Of a stretch of 64,000 nucleotides of DNA, positions 1 to 10,849 are shown piece by piece. Position 1 is the first letter of the stretch. Every line of letters starts with the position of its first letter. The stretch comes from Ephemerocybe angulata (lineage: Eukaryota > Basidiomycota > Agaricomycetes > Agaricales > Psathyrellaceae): contig JAACJK010000120.1 of assembly GCA_013368325.1 (NCBI GenBank), positions 124,001 through 188,000 on the forward strand, read 5' to 3'. A model generated the notes under the pieces. The model saw only the letters and a program-made list of their open reading frames with translations. It ran no database searches and had not been told where the DNA came from. Made by a program: the position numbers and the translations under genes.

Positions 1-1565
1 TTACTCTTTCCCGAGAGAGCGAAGACCCGCATGTACATGATCGCTGATCGTTCATGATTATGAGCGCCCGTCGCCAAAAGGGACTGTGCAACTGCACATA
101 CCTTCGGCACACGCAATGGAAACAACCAACCAGACTGAGAAATGCGATTAGCGTGTATACAACACCATTGGCTCCGTACACGTACTCGATGCGGTGAAGA
201 ACACCTTCTTACATTGCTTTTCCCGACGCGGGTGAGCGAAAGGCCTTTCGCGGATGGCATAAGACTCACCGACGGTATCGATGCTCCGGTTGTATCTTTA
301 TGATGACACGCGAATGAGACCTTCGGTTAGCTTCAGTCAGGGTATATAAGATGCAACTAACGCACGGACAAAGCTCAAGGCAATATCTAGAATGTTGTAT
401 CTGTTGAAGAAGAACAACACCTTGACAACGCTCATCGGGGCAAACCACATGTGCTCGACCTGCTCGGAGCTGGCTTAGATAGCGGGCGTAAGTAGCATTA
501 GGTGAATCTAACCTCTGTTTGGAATGTATGTGCCCAGTCGGCGATCTAGTTGTTAAGTGTTAGTTTCTCTATGGCCTTCCTTTAGCCGAATCGACACCTA
601 CAATCAACATAAGCGCCCAGGCTGCCGCGGAGTAAGATGTCTCGTCAGTGTATGGGTGTCATTCCTCTGAAGGTTCCCATACCCAGTAGGTACTACCCTC
701 GTTGGAGTTTTGAGTATGTTGCAATGGAATAGCTGATTGCGCACAGAAATGCGTACCGCTTCATTTTTACCGCACTGCGCAATCTTGAAGAGCGTTTCAG
801 GATCTGCCTGTGCTGCGTGGAAAGTCATAGCCTCCTATTAGCGACTTGAGCGAGCGCGGAACAGTCAATTTCAGGAAGGGAGGCCCTGTGGCTGGAAGTG
901 TGGACGCGAGAGAGGGTGACAGAAGAGTCGGAGACGACGCAGCATTATAGGAAGTCGGACATAGAGAGGCTTTTTGAAACGCCAAGCCGCCCACCACGGG
1001 CTTCCTTGATGGCCAGCTTCAATGGACAACACCTGGAACCGACGCCACAAGGTTGGCACAAGGACACATTTGGCTTCTTACTAGATATGGGAAGATCTGA
1101 CTGATATACATTCAATCATAATCTAAAGAAGTTGAGGGGAAGGTAGAAGTTGGGTAGAAGCTGGTAGAAGGGTAACATTGGTACTCGAGGTACGGCCGCT
1201 GGGAGGATCATATTGATGTTCCAACCGACGTGCTTCTCTCCCGTTATCAGAGATATCAGTACTTAGACATTCGCAATCAAGCACAGCGGCTGCCATGCGT
1301 TACGGTCTCTGCCATTCCACCCCCGTGCCGGTTAATCAAAACCACCGTTACAGCTGGAACAAGCTCTACAATCTGGAGTGTAACCGAGAGTATGACGCGG
1401 GGGTTGTGTGCCGCAAGCGGTAAGGGAACCGATCTTCAATACAGGGAAGAAGATGAGACATACTAACATAGATCGCAGGGAACATATTTTGATTGCTCGC
1501 ATCGACCGCGAGAGAAGTTGGAGGGCAAAGAGATTGGAACCTCCCCGAACCTTGCGATCCCAGTT
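1..1565. other. Intergenic, no gene recognised
   Basis: Short open frames occur on both strands but none has domain-like sequence, a signal peptide or a convincing exon chain. One exact TAAGCGCCC motif lies at 610-618; it recurs across the window (see findings). Confidence 0.5.
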
Positions 1566-1596
1566 CGGGGGCGGGCGCCATATATCAAAGCCATCA

Positions 1597-1696
1597 GCCC
1601 GCCTAGCTCAATCGGATAGAGCGTCAGACTCTTACGAACTGATCATAAGGGCGGGAGTACATCTGAAGGCTGCGAGTTCGACCCTCGCGGTGGGCT
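1597..1696 (+). tRNA. tRNA-Lys(CTT), intron-containing
   Basis: A cloverleaf can be folded by eye. The acceptor GCCCGCC (1597-1603) pairs with GGTGGGC (1689-1695), the T stem GCGAG pairs with CTCGC, and the anticodon stem TCAGA (1624-1628) pairs with TCTGA (1662-1666). Anticodon CTT is at 1631-1633. A 26-nt intron (1635-1660) follows position 37, the canonical site for eukaryotic tRNA introns. The discriminator is T, as I recall for yeast tRNA-Lys(CTT). A T5 Pol III terminator lies at 1705-1709. Confidence 0.95.
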
Positions 1697-2005
1697 ACTA
1701 CACCTTTTTCGCCGGAAAACTCTTCATTACATTTTCCCCCAAGTGTACAAGCAAGAAAAGCCCTTATACTCTGAGCTCTCCGCTCCGTGGAAAAATGATT
1801 TGCTTCTTACCCTCGTCACTCGTGGAATACATACTGGTACTAATCTAGAACCGTAATCCTGCAATACTGGGCGCTTGATGAGCGCTCATTCGGCGACATT
1901 GGATCAAGCTGCTGTCACGACTCACAACTCTACTTACTCATCTCTAATATCTATCAGATATTCCCAAAATTTCCCGTACTTCATTTCCGGCGAAAAAGGT
2001 GTAGT

Positions 2006-2105
2006 AGCCCACCGCGAGGGTCGAACTCGCAGCCTTCAGATGTACTCCCGCCCTTATGATCAGTTCGTAAGAGTCTGACGCTCTATCCGATTGAGCTAGG
2101 CGGGC
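2006..2105 (-). tRNA. tRNA-Lys(CTT), second identical copy
   Basis: This is the exact reverse complement of the gene at 1597-1696, including the 26-nt intron (2042-2067). Anticodon CTT lies at 2069-2071 on the minus strand and the T5 terminator at 1993-1997. The two genes converge with about 310 nt between them. Both are intact, so there is no reason to call either a pseudogene. Confidence 0.95.
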
Positions 2106-2477
2106 TGATGCCCTTAATATATGGCGCCCGCCCCCGACGCGGCATCGGGAGGGGCTGGCCAAAACGTCTGTTGGGCTCAAGCTTGGACGCCCGGAGCACC
2201 TGCCGTACCCTGCCCGAGGCATGGTTGTCGCAGCCTCCCCGGAGTCCGGACCCCCATCCCAGTCAATCTATCAGAGTATGAATCATTGTCCTTGGCAGCT
2301 TGGCGGCAAATCGTGAGTTGATGGTGGCGTAACGGCACGAGGACTCAAATCGCCGAAAGCTTTTTGGACCTTGGTTCGCCTCATGACCTTTCACACAACT
2401 CGGCAGCCCACAAAGGTACGTCCTTTCTATGATACTTCTCTCGCCAAGTTGCTCACACCTGCAACACACAAGATTGC

Positions 2478-5400
2478 ATGGTCAGACTGACACCCGAAGA
2501 ACTATCCCGGCTTGAGGAACAAGCGCGGGCATCCTTGGAGCGCTTCCACGTCAGCCGCAACGTCTTGGACATCGATGAGGCTATTTCCGCGCAGAAACAG
2601 GTCATAGCTAGCTCTCCTGTCGGTATCCCTTCCCTTGGGGTACGCATAAAGGCTCTAGGGGACTCCTACGGACTCAGGTTCGAAAAATCCGCGCGCATAC
2701 TCGACGCATGCGCCGCTCTGTCATGCATGCGCAAAGCGTGTCGACTAGGAGCTGCTGTTGACAACGACCTTGCAAAAGCTCTGTGGGATGCTGGAGTGGC
2801 GCTTGTGCAGCGGTTCGGTCGCGAGAATAGAGTCTCTGATCTGGACAAGTCTGTTTCCGTGTTGCAAGAATCTGTCGACATCACCCCTTTCGGAGACCCC
2901 AGCCTCTCAATACGACTCAACGCACTTGGAATAGCGTTCAAACGGAGGTTTCAGCGCCACGGTCGCTATCCGGATCTCCAGTCCTCTGTCACTGCACATA
3001 GGAGAGTGTATGAGCTTCAACCATGCTCTCCCGCATATATGAACAACCTGGCGGACGTCCTCTCCGCCCACGCTCACGCTCGACAGACAGATAGGATGTC
3101 CGATGTCATCGAGTCAATCGACCTCTTGAGATTGGCTGTAGAAACGGCTGCTCCCAACGACCAACACCTTTCTCAGTACCTCCTTAATCTTGGGGTGAAC
3201 CTGATGCTACACTTTCAGCTCACGAAGAACAAGGCCTCGATCGACGAAAGCATTAACATTCTAAAGAGAGCGGTGGAGATCACAAAGGAGGACCACCTTG
3301 ACCAGCCTGCCAATCTGATGTCCCTTGGCTACGCCTACTCCCAACGTTTCGAACAGTGCATGGACCCAACGGATATCCATGCAGGCGTTTCCTACATGGA
3401 ACTCGGTTTAGCGCTCACCTCTCCGAAAGATAGGATGCTTCCGATGCGACTTAACTACTATGGGACGGGGTTAAATTTGAGATACCAACTCTCGGGAGAT
3501 GTATCTGACCTCCACGAGATGGTAGTTCTACGAAGGAAAGCAGTGGCGTTGACATCCGAAGATGACCGTAGTATCGCTGGTTTGCTGGACGACCTCGCTG
3601 TTTCCCTTGCGCAGAAACATGCACGAACAAAGGATTTGGACGACCTCAACGAGTCCATCGACACGTCGCGGCGCGCGATTATGGTTTCTCGAGAAGACGA
3701 TCCTCAACTACAGGCGTTCTGGGAGAACCTCGCAATATCGCTGGAGACCAGGTACTACATTACAAAGTTGGACACCGACCTCACAGAGGCGCTTTCTATC
3801 TTTAGGAGCGCCATCGAAGATGCATCATCTACTGGATCCATATCCTCCGCCCACCTGAGCCATCTCGCGTCAGCGCTATGCGCCCGTTATCGACAGACCG
3901 GCGTTCTCGCATCTCTTCACGAGTCCATTCGACTCTATGAGCAAGCAGAGCAGCGCAGTTCTGCCAATCCCCATCTGCTCAACATCATCCTCTATAACTA
4001 CAGTGAAACCCTCCGTATCCGCTTCGACGAACTCCACATGATCGAGGATCTCAACACCGAGATATCTCTCCTGCATCGGGTAATCAGCAGCACTTCCGAG
4101 CAAAGCCCCGACCTCGTCGACTTTCGAGCGCAGCTCGCCCAGGCTTACCTCCACCGATTCCAGGAGTTAGGCGATTTCGATGACCTCCAGACTTCCGCAG
4201 GAATGTACAAGGAGGCGGCATACTCACCTGCCGGCCCACCGAGCATTCGGGTGAAGTGCGCTGGTGCTTGGGCAGAGGTCCTGGACATTCTCGACTCTCC
4301 CCAATCCCTCGAGGCGTATGGGCTTACGATTGACCTGGTCTCGCTCGTGGCTGGGTTGGAACAGTCACTCACGCAACGGCATTCCTCGCTCGAGTCAACG
4401 AACCACGTCGTAACGAAGGCTTCTGCAGCAGCGATTGATCGGGGAGAAGTCGAAGTGGCCTTGGAGTGGCTGGAGCAGGGGCGATGCCTGGTTTGGAAAC
4501 AATTGCATGACCTTCGGATGCCTATCGATCATCTCAAAAGTGCTCAGCCAGATCTTGCTCAGCAAGTCTTATCACTTTCCCAAGCAATCGAAGCTGCGTC
4601 GTCAAAGCATTCGGTATCAGGGGAGAGGATGTTGGAGAACCGGACATTCGTTGAAAGCGAAGAGATCAAGCAGGTGAAGATGGCTCGGGAATGGGACGAG
4701 GTTTTGGCCAGGGTACGTGAGCTGGAAGGCTTCGAGAACTTCCTCCGAAGCAGCCCTTTCTCCGAGACCCTAGCCCATCTGCCAGTAGACGGTCCAACAA
4801 TCGTGCTCACGTCGACAACGAGAAGGACTGATGCTATCATCCTTGCGCCTTCTCCCAGCTCGGGTGCCACACCTCGTCTGTTCCGCTTGTCCGAATTCGA
4901 TGTTTATCAGGCCGACATGCTTTACGACAAGTACAGGCGCTGCCTCGAAGGCGCCGAGGTGGTCAACCGAGGAGCCTGGGGCGAAAAGTGGTCGGACATC
5001 CCTAATGCAGATGGGAGCGCTCGAGGGATTCGCAAGGCACGGAAGACGACATCACAGGAAGTTACTCTCCAGTCGGTTCTGGCAGAGCTATGGGAGCGTG
5101 TTCTAAAACCCATCGTACAGCACTTGGGACTCTCCGTAAGTCTTAAGCGTTAAGGTGGATAGAATGGCTGGTAATTGACAATACATAAACCCCACAGCCG
5201 TCAACAGATCCTTCCAAGCGGGCTCGCATTTACTGGTGCCCAACAGGTCCATTCACCATGCTTCCCATACACGCCGCAGGTATATACGGCCCAAATCGAG
5301 TTGGGACAGGTGAAGCACTCATGGAATACGCCATTTCCTCCATTACCCCAACCCTGGCGGCACTTAGTGACCGAGTGAGATCGTCACTCGCGGTCAAGGA

Positions 5401-6073
5401 GTCGAATTCCAGAGAATCTGTGTTACTTATCAGCCAACCTGAGACTCCAGGGCAGGTCAAGATACCAGGGGTCACATCTGAAGTTGCCGCCATCCGCGAT
5501 GTACTTTCGCATTCGGGAGCTGTCCAATCCCTAGACGGAGATGAAGGCACGACGGATCGGGTCAAGAGTCTCATGTCCCTGTCTTCGATTGTCCACCTCG
5601 CCTGTCACGCCGAGCAAAATACCCAGGATCCACTGCAGAGTGGTTTCTATCTTCACAACGGAATGCTATCCCTATCGACATTAATCCAGCGAGAGCCGGC
5701 TTCTAACAGCAACAAATCGAATGCGGGTACCCCGATATCATTCACCTTAGCCTTTCTCTCTGCGTGCCAAACGGGTACAGGAAAGCAGACTCTCTCCGAA
5801 GAAGCCGCGCACATCGCTGCTGGGATGTTGGCAGTAGGATACAAGGGCGTTGTTGGAACAATGTGGAGTATTCCCGATGCCTATGCACCCATGCTCGCGA
5901 AGGAGTTCTACAAGCGACTCGTTGAGGCGAAGGACGGTGGTTCCACAGCTGGGATCGATACCTCGAGAGCAGCATATGCGCTGCATTGCGCAACAGAGGA
6001 ACTCAGGAACTACTTGGGAGACTCCGAGGGCGCGTTACTTGCGTGGGTGCCCTATGTTTACTTCGGACTATAG
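2478..6073 (+). CDS. TPR-CHAT protein 1 (putative caspase-like cysteine protease)
   Basis: Two exons, 2478-5135 and 5198-6073, joined in phase 0 across a 62-nt intron (GTAAGT..CACAG), give about 1177 aa. Residues 1 to about 650 are back-to-back helical TPR-like repeats, with recurrent phrases such as LNNLA, ALxxRF and PEDHP-like turns. The C-terminal domain is CHAT, a caspase-related fold: HLACHA puts the likely catalytic His at about 1023 and LSACQTGTG the Cys at about 1076, followed by the usual AAGMLAVGYKGVVGTMWS segment. CHAT proteins in bacteria act as proteases, including Cas-linked TPR-CHAT; the fungal substrates are unknown to me. The gene runs tail to tail into a serine hydrolase gene at 6081. 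The start is the first ATG of the open frame; an upstream exon cannot be excluded. Confidence 0.9.
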
Positions 6074-6080
6074 ACTACTT

Positions 6081-7802
6081 CTACACTGCGCCTTCCAAAC
6101 ATGAATACAGAGTTTTCTCCAACCTTGCCCTCAGTTCCACAAAACCGTTATCTAGGGGGGGAAAGTACTGGCTCTGGAGAACGGCTGCAACGCCAGCCTT
6201 GGTATCTATCCAGTAGTATGTATTTAAGAACCCCGCCCCTTCATAGAGTTGTTCGTTTAATACGATTTCGGTACTTCTGGGAGTTCAAGTGATGACTTAC
6301 AGAAGCCTGATCCCTCTCGTCGCATACCAGGCCAATCCTTTAGGTTGATGGCCTGGCCGCTTGACCATTGTACGCCTTCCACAGGCATAACGTCTCTCAT
6401 GAATTCTTCCATGGTCCTCTGGCTCGTTGGGTCCAATGATGATTCGAAGAGCTCCATGATGTGGTTTCTGCTAATGATCGGCTGCTGCGCGCTCCCCGCT
6501 TGTGGTGGTCGTAAGGATCAAATCAGACGGTCATCAAGAACGGTGTCGGGCTGAATTGAAACTCACCATATATCTGGAGAAGGTGTCGCAGAAATGCGAG
6601 GTAGTCGTTGGTGCTGGAGATCAGGTGCCCGCCGCCGCAGAAGAGGTGCACTGATAATAAAACGCCAATGCGCGCTGAGTCCCGGGTACGATATTAGGGT
6701 TGACATCGCACCTTTATCTGGGTCAGTTTCGTAGTATCTATGACCCCAAGGTACAACCTCCATAGTCCCATCTCCTAGCTTCTTTCGGAAGCTAATACAT
6801 ATCATATTCTCCTTTATTTGTTTAGTCGGTAAAAACGTAGTTCTCCTCATTTGGAGAGGTTGGAAAATGAACTTCTGGCTGATTCGCGACTCGGAATAAG
6901 TTCCAGTCGCTCGATTTTGACCCTTCTCAGGCTGGAGAAATACGCACAGGTACACCTCAAGGCTCATTCCCGATACCTTCTCTATGACGAAGCCAAGGAT
7001 ATCGGAGCTCCAACCGTAGGCCCCTCGATTCAATGCAGATTAATAAATGGTGAGGGAGGACATAGTCATACTGGTACTTACAGTCCGTCCCAGGCTCGAA
7101 CTTCACTGGAATTCCGGGCAAATCTCCCTGCGTGTTTCTCGTTGATTTGAACTCATTGATTGGCCTTCCAAGTACGTACGAACCTTGATCAGGCCCAAGA
7201 ACTTCCCAACCGAATCGTGTGCATCCTGAGGTGCCGTATACGGGTTATGAAGGTCCTGATCCCAGTCCGGCACCCCACCCGATGGGCCACTAGAGTAGAA
7301 TAAACCGCTCGTATGGTGAAGCAAATGCTCGACCGTCATGACTCTCGTCGCCGGGCGCCATTCTTTGGTCCCCTCGTTCACGATAACGAGATTGTTTAAT
7401 TGGGGAAGATAGTCAGAGACTGGAGTCTCCAGCGCAAGATCCCCTCGTTCTATGAGCTGTAACGCAGCGACCTGCACGGGACGATTGTATAAGTAAGTCA
7501 GCCAGAGTGACATAAAGCACACAAACATGCGTGATTAGCTTCGACTCGCTGCAAATCCAGGATGCGGTGTCGCTGTTCAGTTCGCCCTCCAGCCCCTCCT
7601 TATCAACTCGCCCTTTCCCATGTGCCCTAAGATAGATCTCTTCTTTTGCACTAGTTACTCCAAACACAAACGGCGGTACGTCTAGGCCAAGTTGATCCTG
7701 CGATGCGAGCCAATAAGAGATTAGTGGTTCGCTGTGTTCGTGAAATAGAGACAGACGCACGATGAACGAATTGAGCGCTTTGGCGGAAGATAGGCGAGCC
7801 AT
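6081..7802 (-). CDS. EstB-like (class C beta-lactamase fold) serine hydrolase 1
   Basis: Nine exons on the minus strand: 7802-7761, 7697-7527, 7471-7184, 7127-7082, 7023-6948, 6878-6712, 6650-6567, 6498-6301 and 6238-6081. All junctions keep frame, giving about 409 aa. Catalytic SxxK is S64-E-S-K67 and the conserved HHTSG follows. YGWSSDILG carries the motif Tyr (Y185), and W358-A-G matches the WGG-type third motif of family VIII esterases. No signal peptide is evident, so a cytosolic esterase, transacylase or peptidase is likely; the substrate is unknown. Exon sizes match the paralogue at 20686-22450 almost one for one. The stop codon is only 7 nt from the stop of the TPR-CHAT gene. Confidence 0.87.
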
Positions 7803-8195
7803 CCTCAGGAGTCTACCCAGGTTCGAAGCGGATGTAGGTCGCTGGAGCATTATATACGCTTCTTCGAAGCCTTCCATTTAGGTACCCACTTACTAACACA
7901 TTCGTCTATGAATAGATCGAAGCGCTCTCGGCGCTTATTTCATTGATCAGACTGAGAATGATAAGGAGGTCCTACGTTCTCGCGTTCTCTGACTGGTTAT
8001 ACCACCCTCGGTCCTCTAGGAAAACAGACAGGACCAAACAAACTAGCCGGTTCGAGGTTCATCCATTTCTCGCTCAACCTGCCCAATGATCTTCTGCAAG
8101 CACGATTAGCAGCCAGCCTCAATGATACCCAACGATGTAAAGGGCGCACCTCAAGAGCAACGAGACCCTGTACACGCTTGAGTACGCCACAGTCT
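7803..8195. other. Intergenic 5' region of hydrolase 1
   Basis: This is the upstream region of the minus-strand hydrolase gene. I see no coding exon or recognisable element in it. Confidence 0.4.
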
Positions 8196-8560
8196 CTAAG
8201 TGTAGAGAATGGCTTCCCCACATCCTCGTACGTCTCTCCGCCCCACCTTCACGGCGACAGCCTGGAGAAGCGCGGCGGCCAGAACAGAGTTGTTATCCCA
8301 CACAGTGGGGATCCGCTTTTCTGGCCAGCGCTTGATATGCATGTTGTCGTCGATGAGCTCTGTGAGGTGCCTGTAGAACGCGGCGAGGATGTTCTCCGGC
8401 CCATCTTCGCCTCCGATCACTTCAAGGTCCTGCAGGCGCTCGTGGTCCAAAACGGCTTTGAGCTTTGAAAAGGCAGTGTCAATCAGGGATGGCCCCCGTG
8501 ATGCCGAGCTATAGATGGACGAGGCGAGCGCTTCGGGGAGTGCGAAGTGTGAACGTTAGA
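8196..8560 (-). pseudogene. Possible decayed gene, weak TauD-like resemblance
   Basis: The minus strand holds one open stretch (about 8550 to 8196) that reads like real protein: it includes LIDTAFSKLK, then FYRHLTELIDDN, then KRIPTVWDNNSVL, and ends at a stop shortly after RRDVRG. The WDN segment resembles the C-terminal part of TauD/TfdA-type 2-oxoglutarate dioxygenases, where WDNR..H is usual, but the expected downstream His is absent. No N-terminal domain with an HxD motif could be assembled upstream. I treat it as a remnant; it could instead be an exon of an unrecognised gene. Confidence 0.3.
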
Positions 8561-8786
8561 ATGGGATTGTCCAGATTCGCATTTCGTCGGGGTCAATCGC
8601 GCGCACAGAGGGGATTGCGGGTACGGAGGGTGGAAAAGGTCATCGAAGTCTGTCCAGGGAGTTACTGCGACCTTCAACCCTATATGTAAGAAGCGACGGG
8701 AGATTCCGATTTCGATTCCGACATAATTTAGCACTATAGTACACATTATGAGTCAAACACACACATTCAAATCGTCCTCGTACATC

Positions 8787-10170
8787 CTACACAGCATCCA
8801 CCCCTTCTTTCGGGTAACCGCCATATCCCCGACCACGGAAGGCATACGCACACGCACTAGCATCTCCAGGCGCACCAAACGACCCCGCTCCCGCCCCTCG
8901 GCCGTATCCCCAGCCGCCTTCCCTCCCCACAGGCAAGTCTCGCGGCAAGAAAGCCTCCAGTGGTTCGTACGTGAACCATGCCCCGCGCCCAGTTGGCGTA
9001 ACAGTCGATCCAGTAGAACGAACTGGGAGGTGGGGCGACCGGTGAAATAAGGAGGTGGCACGGGGAAGGAGAATGTGGTTGAATCGGAAGTCGGTGACGG
9101 ACGCAAAGGTTTGGCGGAAGGAGACGACGGCGGCTGCGATACCGATCAGCCCGCCGACAATGATGTCAGATGCGTGGTGGTCTAGAATGTATGAGATTCA
9201 AAGTAGGAAGAGGGTGGAAGGGACTCACGGGCATCGGTGACCAGGTAGCCGCTTAACAGGCTCGCGCCGAGTAGTGGTACGAACAGGAGAATCATCTTCC
9301 AGTAAGCAGGATTACAACCCCCGACGACCTTGAACTGCCCGTTAATGTACAGGCTCAGGAAGAACAGCCCGGCCCACGCTGCGCATGCATGCCCGGAGGG
9401 CATCGTCTCGAGAGCGTCGTTGATATGAGTCTTGTCGCCTCTGCAGATGGAGCGGTCGAACATGGGAATGAGGGTTGGAGGAGACGAGGCAGATGACGTC
9501 GGTGGAGAGTATTGCGACGAAGCGGAGGCCAGCGCGGCTCGCACGATGGAGAGGTCAGGCTGGCATGCATCGTAGAAGTGCGGTCGGAGTCCACCGATAA
9601 GGGTCTTGATGACGACCTGAAGAAACGCGGCCGTCGTTACGCCTGGATGACTTGTTAGCGTAGTCCTTTCATCAAGATTCGCAAACGTACTCTTCAAAAC
9701 TCCCATTGTGGTGGTGAGAAAGTCGTCGATGCTCTTTCTGCGAATTTGTGCGAGGGCGAAGGCCAGAACTGGGATAAATATCGCGATGAGCGCAGACGCC
9801 CACACGGGTATGATCTGCTTCTTGCGCGGGAGGGCGTATTCGGGGTAGACGACGGATCCATCCAGGTTTAAGACCGGAAAGTACCGTGTTGGTGCAGGAT
9901 CTACGGTGCGGTGTCAGAATATGGGGTAGAATAGTTGAGTTTCGACGCACCGACGACATGGACGACCAGGCAGAGTGCCCCAATGACTGCCAGCGTTACG
10001 AGGTCAACTCCATGAAGCCTCATCCACCTTAGCAGGCTAAACGGTGCAGCCTCCAGCGCGCCAGGGTCATGGTTCTGCTTTCCTCGTCCCCCTACAAATC
10101 CGTATTCTTGATGTCCAACAAGTGTTCGTCCTTCGCTGCCCCGCGAGCTGCTGCTGAATCTTGGGTCCAT
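8787..10170 (-). CDS. PAP2-family lipid phosphate phosphatase
   Basis: Four exons, 10170-9951, 9900-9691, 9642-9229 and 9181-8787, give about 412 aa. Motif 1 is K156-TLIGGL-R163-P164, motif 2 is PSGHA (225-229), and motif 3 ends in HHHASD near residue 283 with the catalytic His. Several hydrophobic helices (for example VTLAVIGALCLVVHVVGA and LLFVPLLGASLLSG) fit a multispanning membrane enzyme that dephosphorylates phosphatidate, diacylglycerol pyrophosphate or related lipids at the ER or vacuole, as in Dpp1/Lpp1. The Arg usually found before the motif-3 His is not visible. The C-terminal tail is rich in Gly, Tyr and Arg. The N-terminus is uncertain: an open frame at 10334-10092 may belong to an additional 5' exon. 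Confidence 0.82.
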
Positions 10171-10849
10171 GGATTTTCAACCTGGGCACGGTGTTGTGTG
10201 GTGCGAAAAGGGTACGACTCGAAAGGAATGCCATGCCATTCATATACCCTGGCTGGCTTGTACTGAGTGAAGGGAAGATTGGAGAGCTGACGTAGATCTG
10301 TGGCTCCCTCTGGCTTGGCTTCATGACGTCGCACCGACTCCGTCAGCTGGTCGTCTGAAGTTAGAGGAGGATAGACAGCGGTTCACAATACCACAGAGGC
10401 CGCTGGTTTTCGACTTCCAGCCATGTCAAGTGTAGATGGGGTAGATTGGCCACAAGTTGGCCTGGTTGGTGGTCTTGGTTTGGTTTGGGATATGTTCAAC
10501 TTCAAAAAGCCGACCAAACCCAGTGGTGACGGTTTCCATTCCATTTCCGATCAAATCCCCATGAGGCTGTAATTTGTACCTGTTACCTTGGGAAGGTCTT
10601 GGCGTTTCTCTTAGGCGCTTAATCCTTTCAGGGCGGCTCAGGAGGTGAACACGCTGATGGCGACTTTGAAGACTTGGGAGGGGTAGACAAATATTAGATG
10701 GTCCACAGTCAATTTAAAGTATCGAATATTGAGTTTAGCATGGAACAGCTTCACAAACAGGCATGCATGGCTAACGTTGGCGGATAGGTAACAAGTAACA
10801 AAAACACAAGGCAGATTGACGTCAATTACCGGATTGAAGAGGGCCCACC
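10171..10849. other. Intergenic between PAP2 gene and unknown gene A
   Basis: Includes an open frame (10334-10092, minus) with protein-like composition that may be an upstream exon of the PAP2 gene. The rest has no recognisable feature apart from a GGCGCTTA-like motif near 10613. Confidence 0.35.

Larger units (their letters stand above)
1566..2136. repeat. Inverted repeat carrying two tRNA-Lys genes
   Basis: Two 153-nt arms, 1566-1718 and 1984-2136, are reverse complements of one another around a 265-nt spacer. The 100-nt tRNA portions are identical and the flanks differ at only a few positions (three mismatches in the 31 nt of 5' flank). The shared part includes the GC-rich 5' flank and the T-run 3' flank, so a whole transcription unit was duplicated, not only the gene body. 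Confidence 0.93.

Noticed and set aside
1408..2222. Two 90-150 codon frames on opposite strands with a shared LAQSDRASDSYELII segment
   Set aside because: The shared peptide is just the tRNA-Lys gene translated; the match reflects the inverted tRNA repeat.
5742..5993. Overlapping minus-strand frames inside the CHAT exon
   Set aside because: They are antisense to the conserved CHAT domain and have no homologue-like motifs.
6948..7023. Loss of the catalytic Tyr in hydrolase 1 (YGWSS versus YGYSS)
   Set aside because: Aligning on the following D-I-L-G, as in EstB, places the catalytic Tyr at the first position, which both copies keep.
10092..10334. 80-codon minus-strand frame before the PAP2 gene as a separate gene
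   Set aside because: It may be a 5' exon of the PAP2 gene, but no splice junction linking the frames could be supported.
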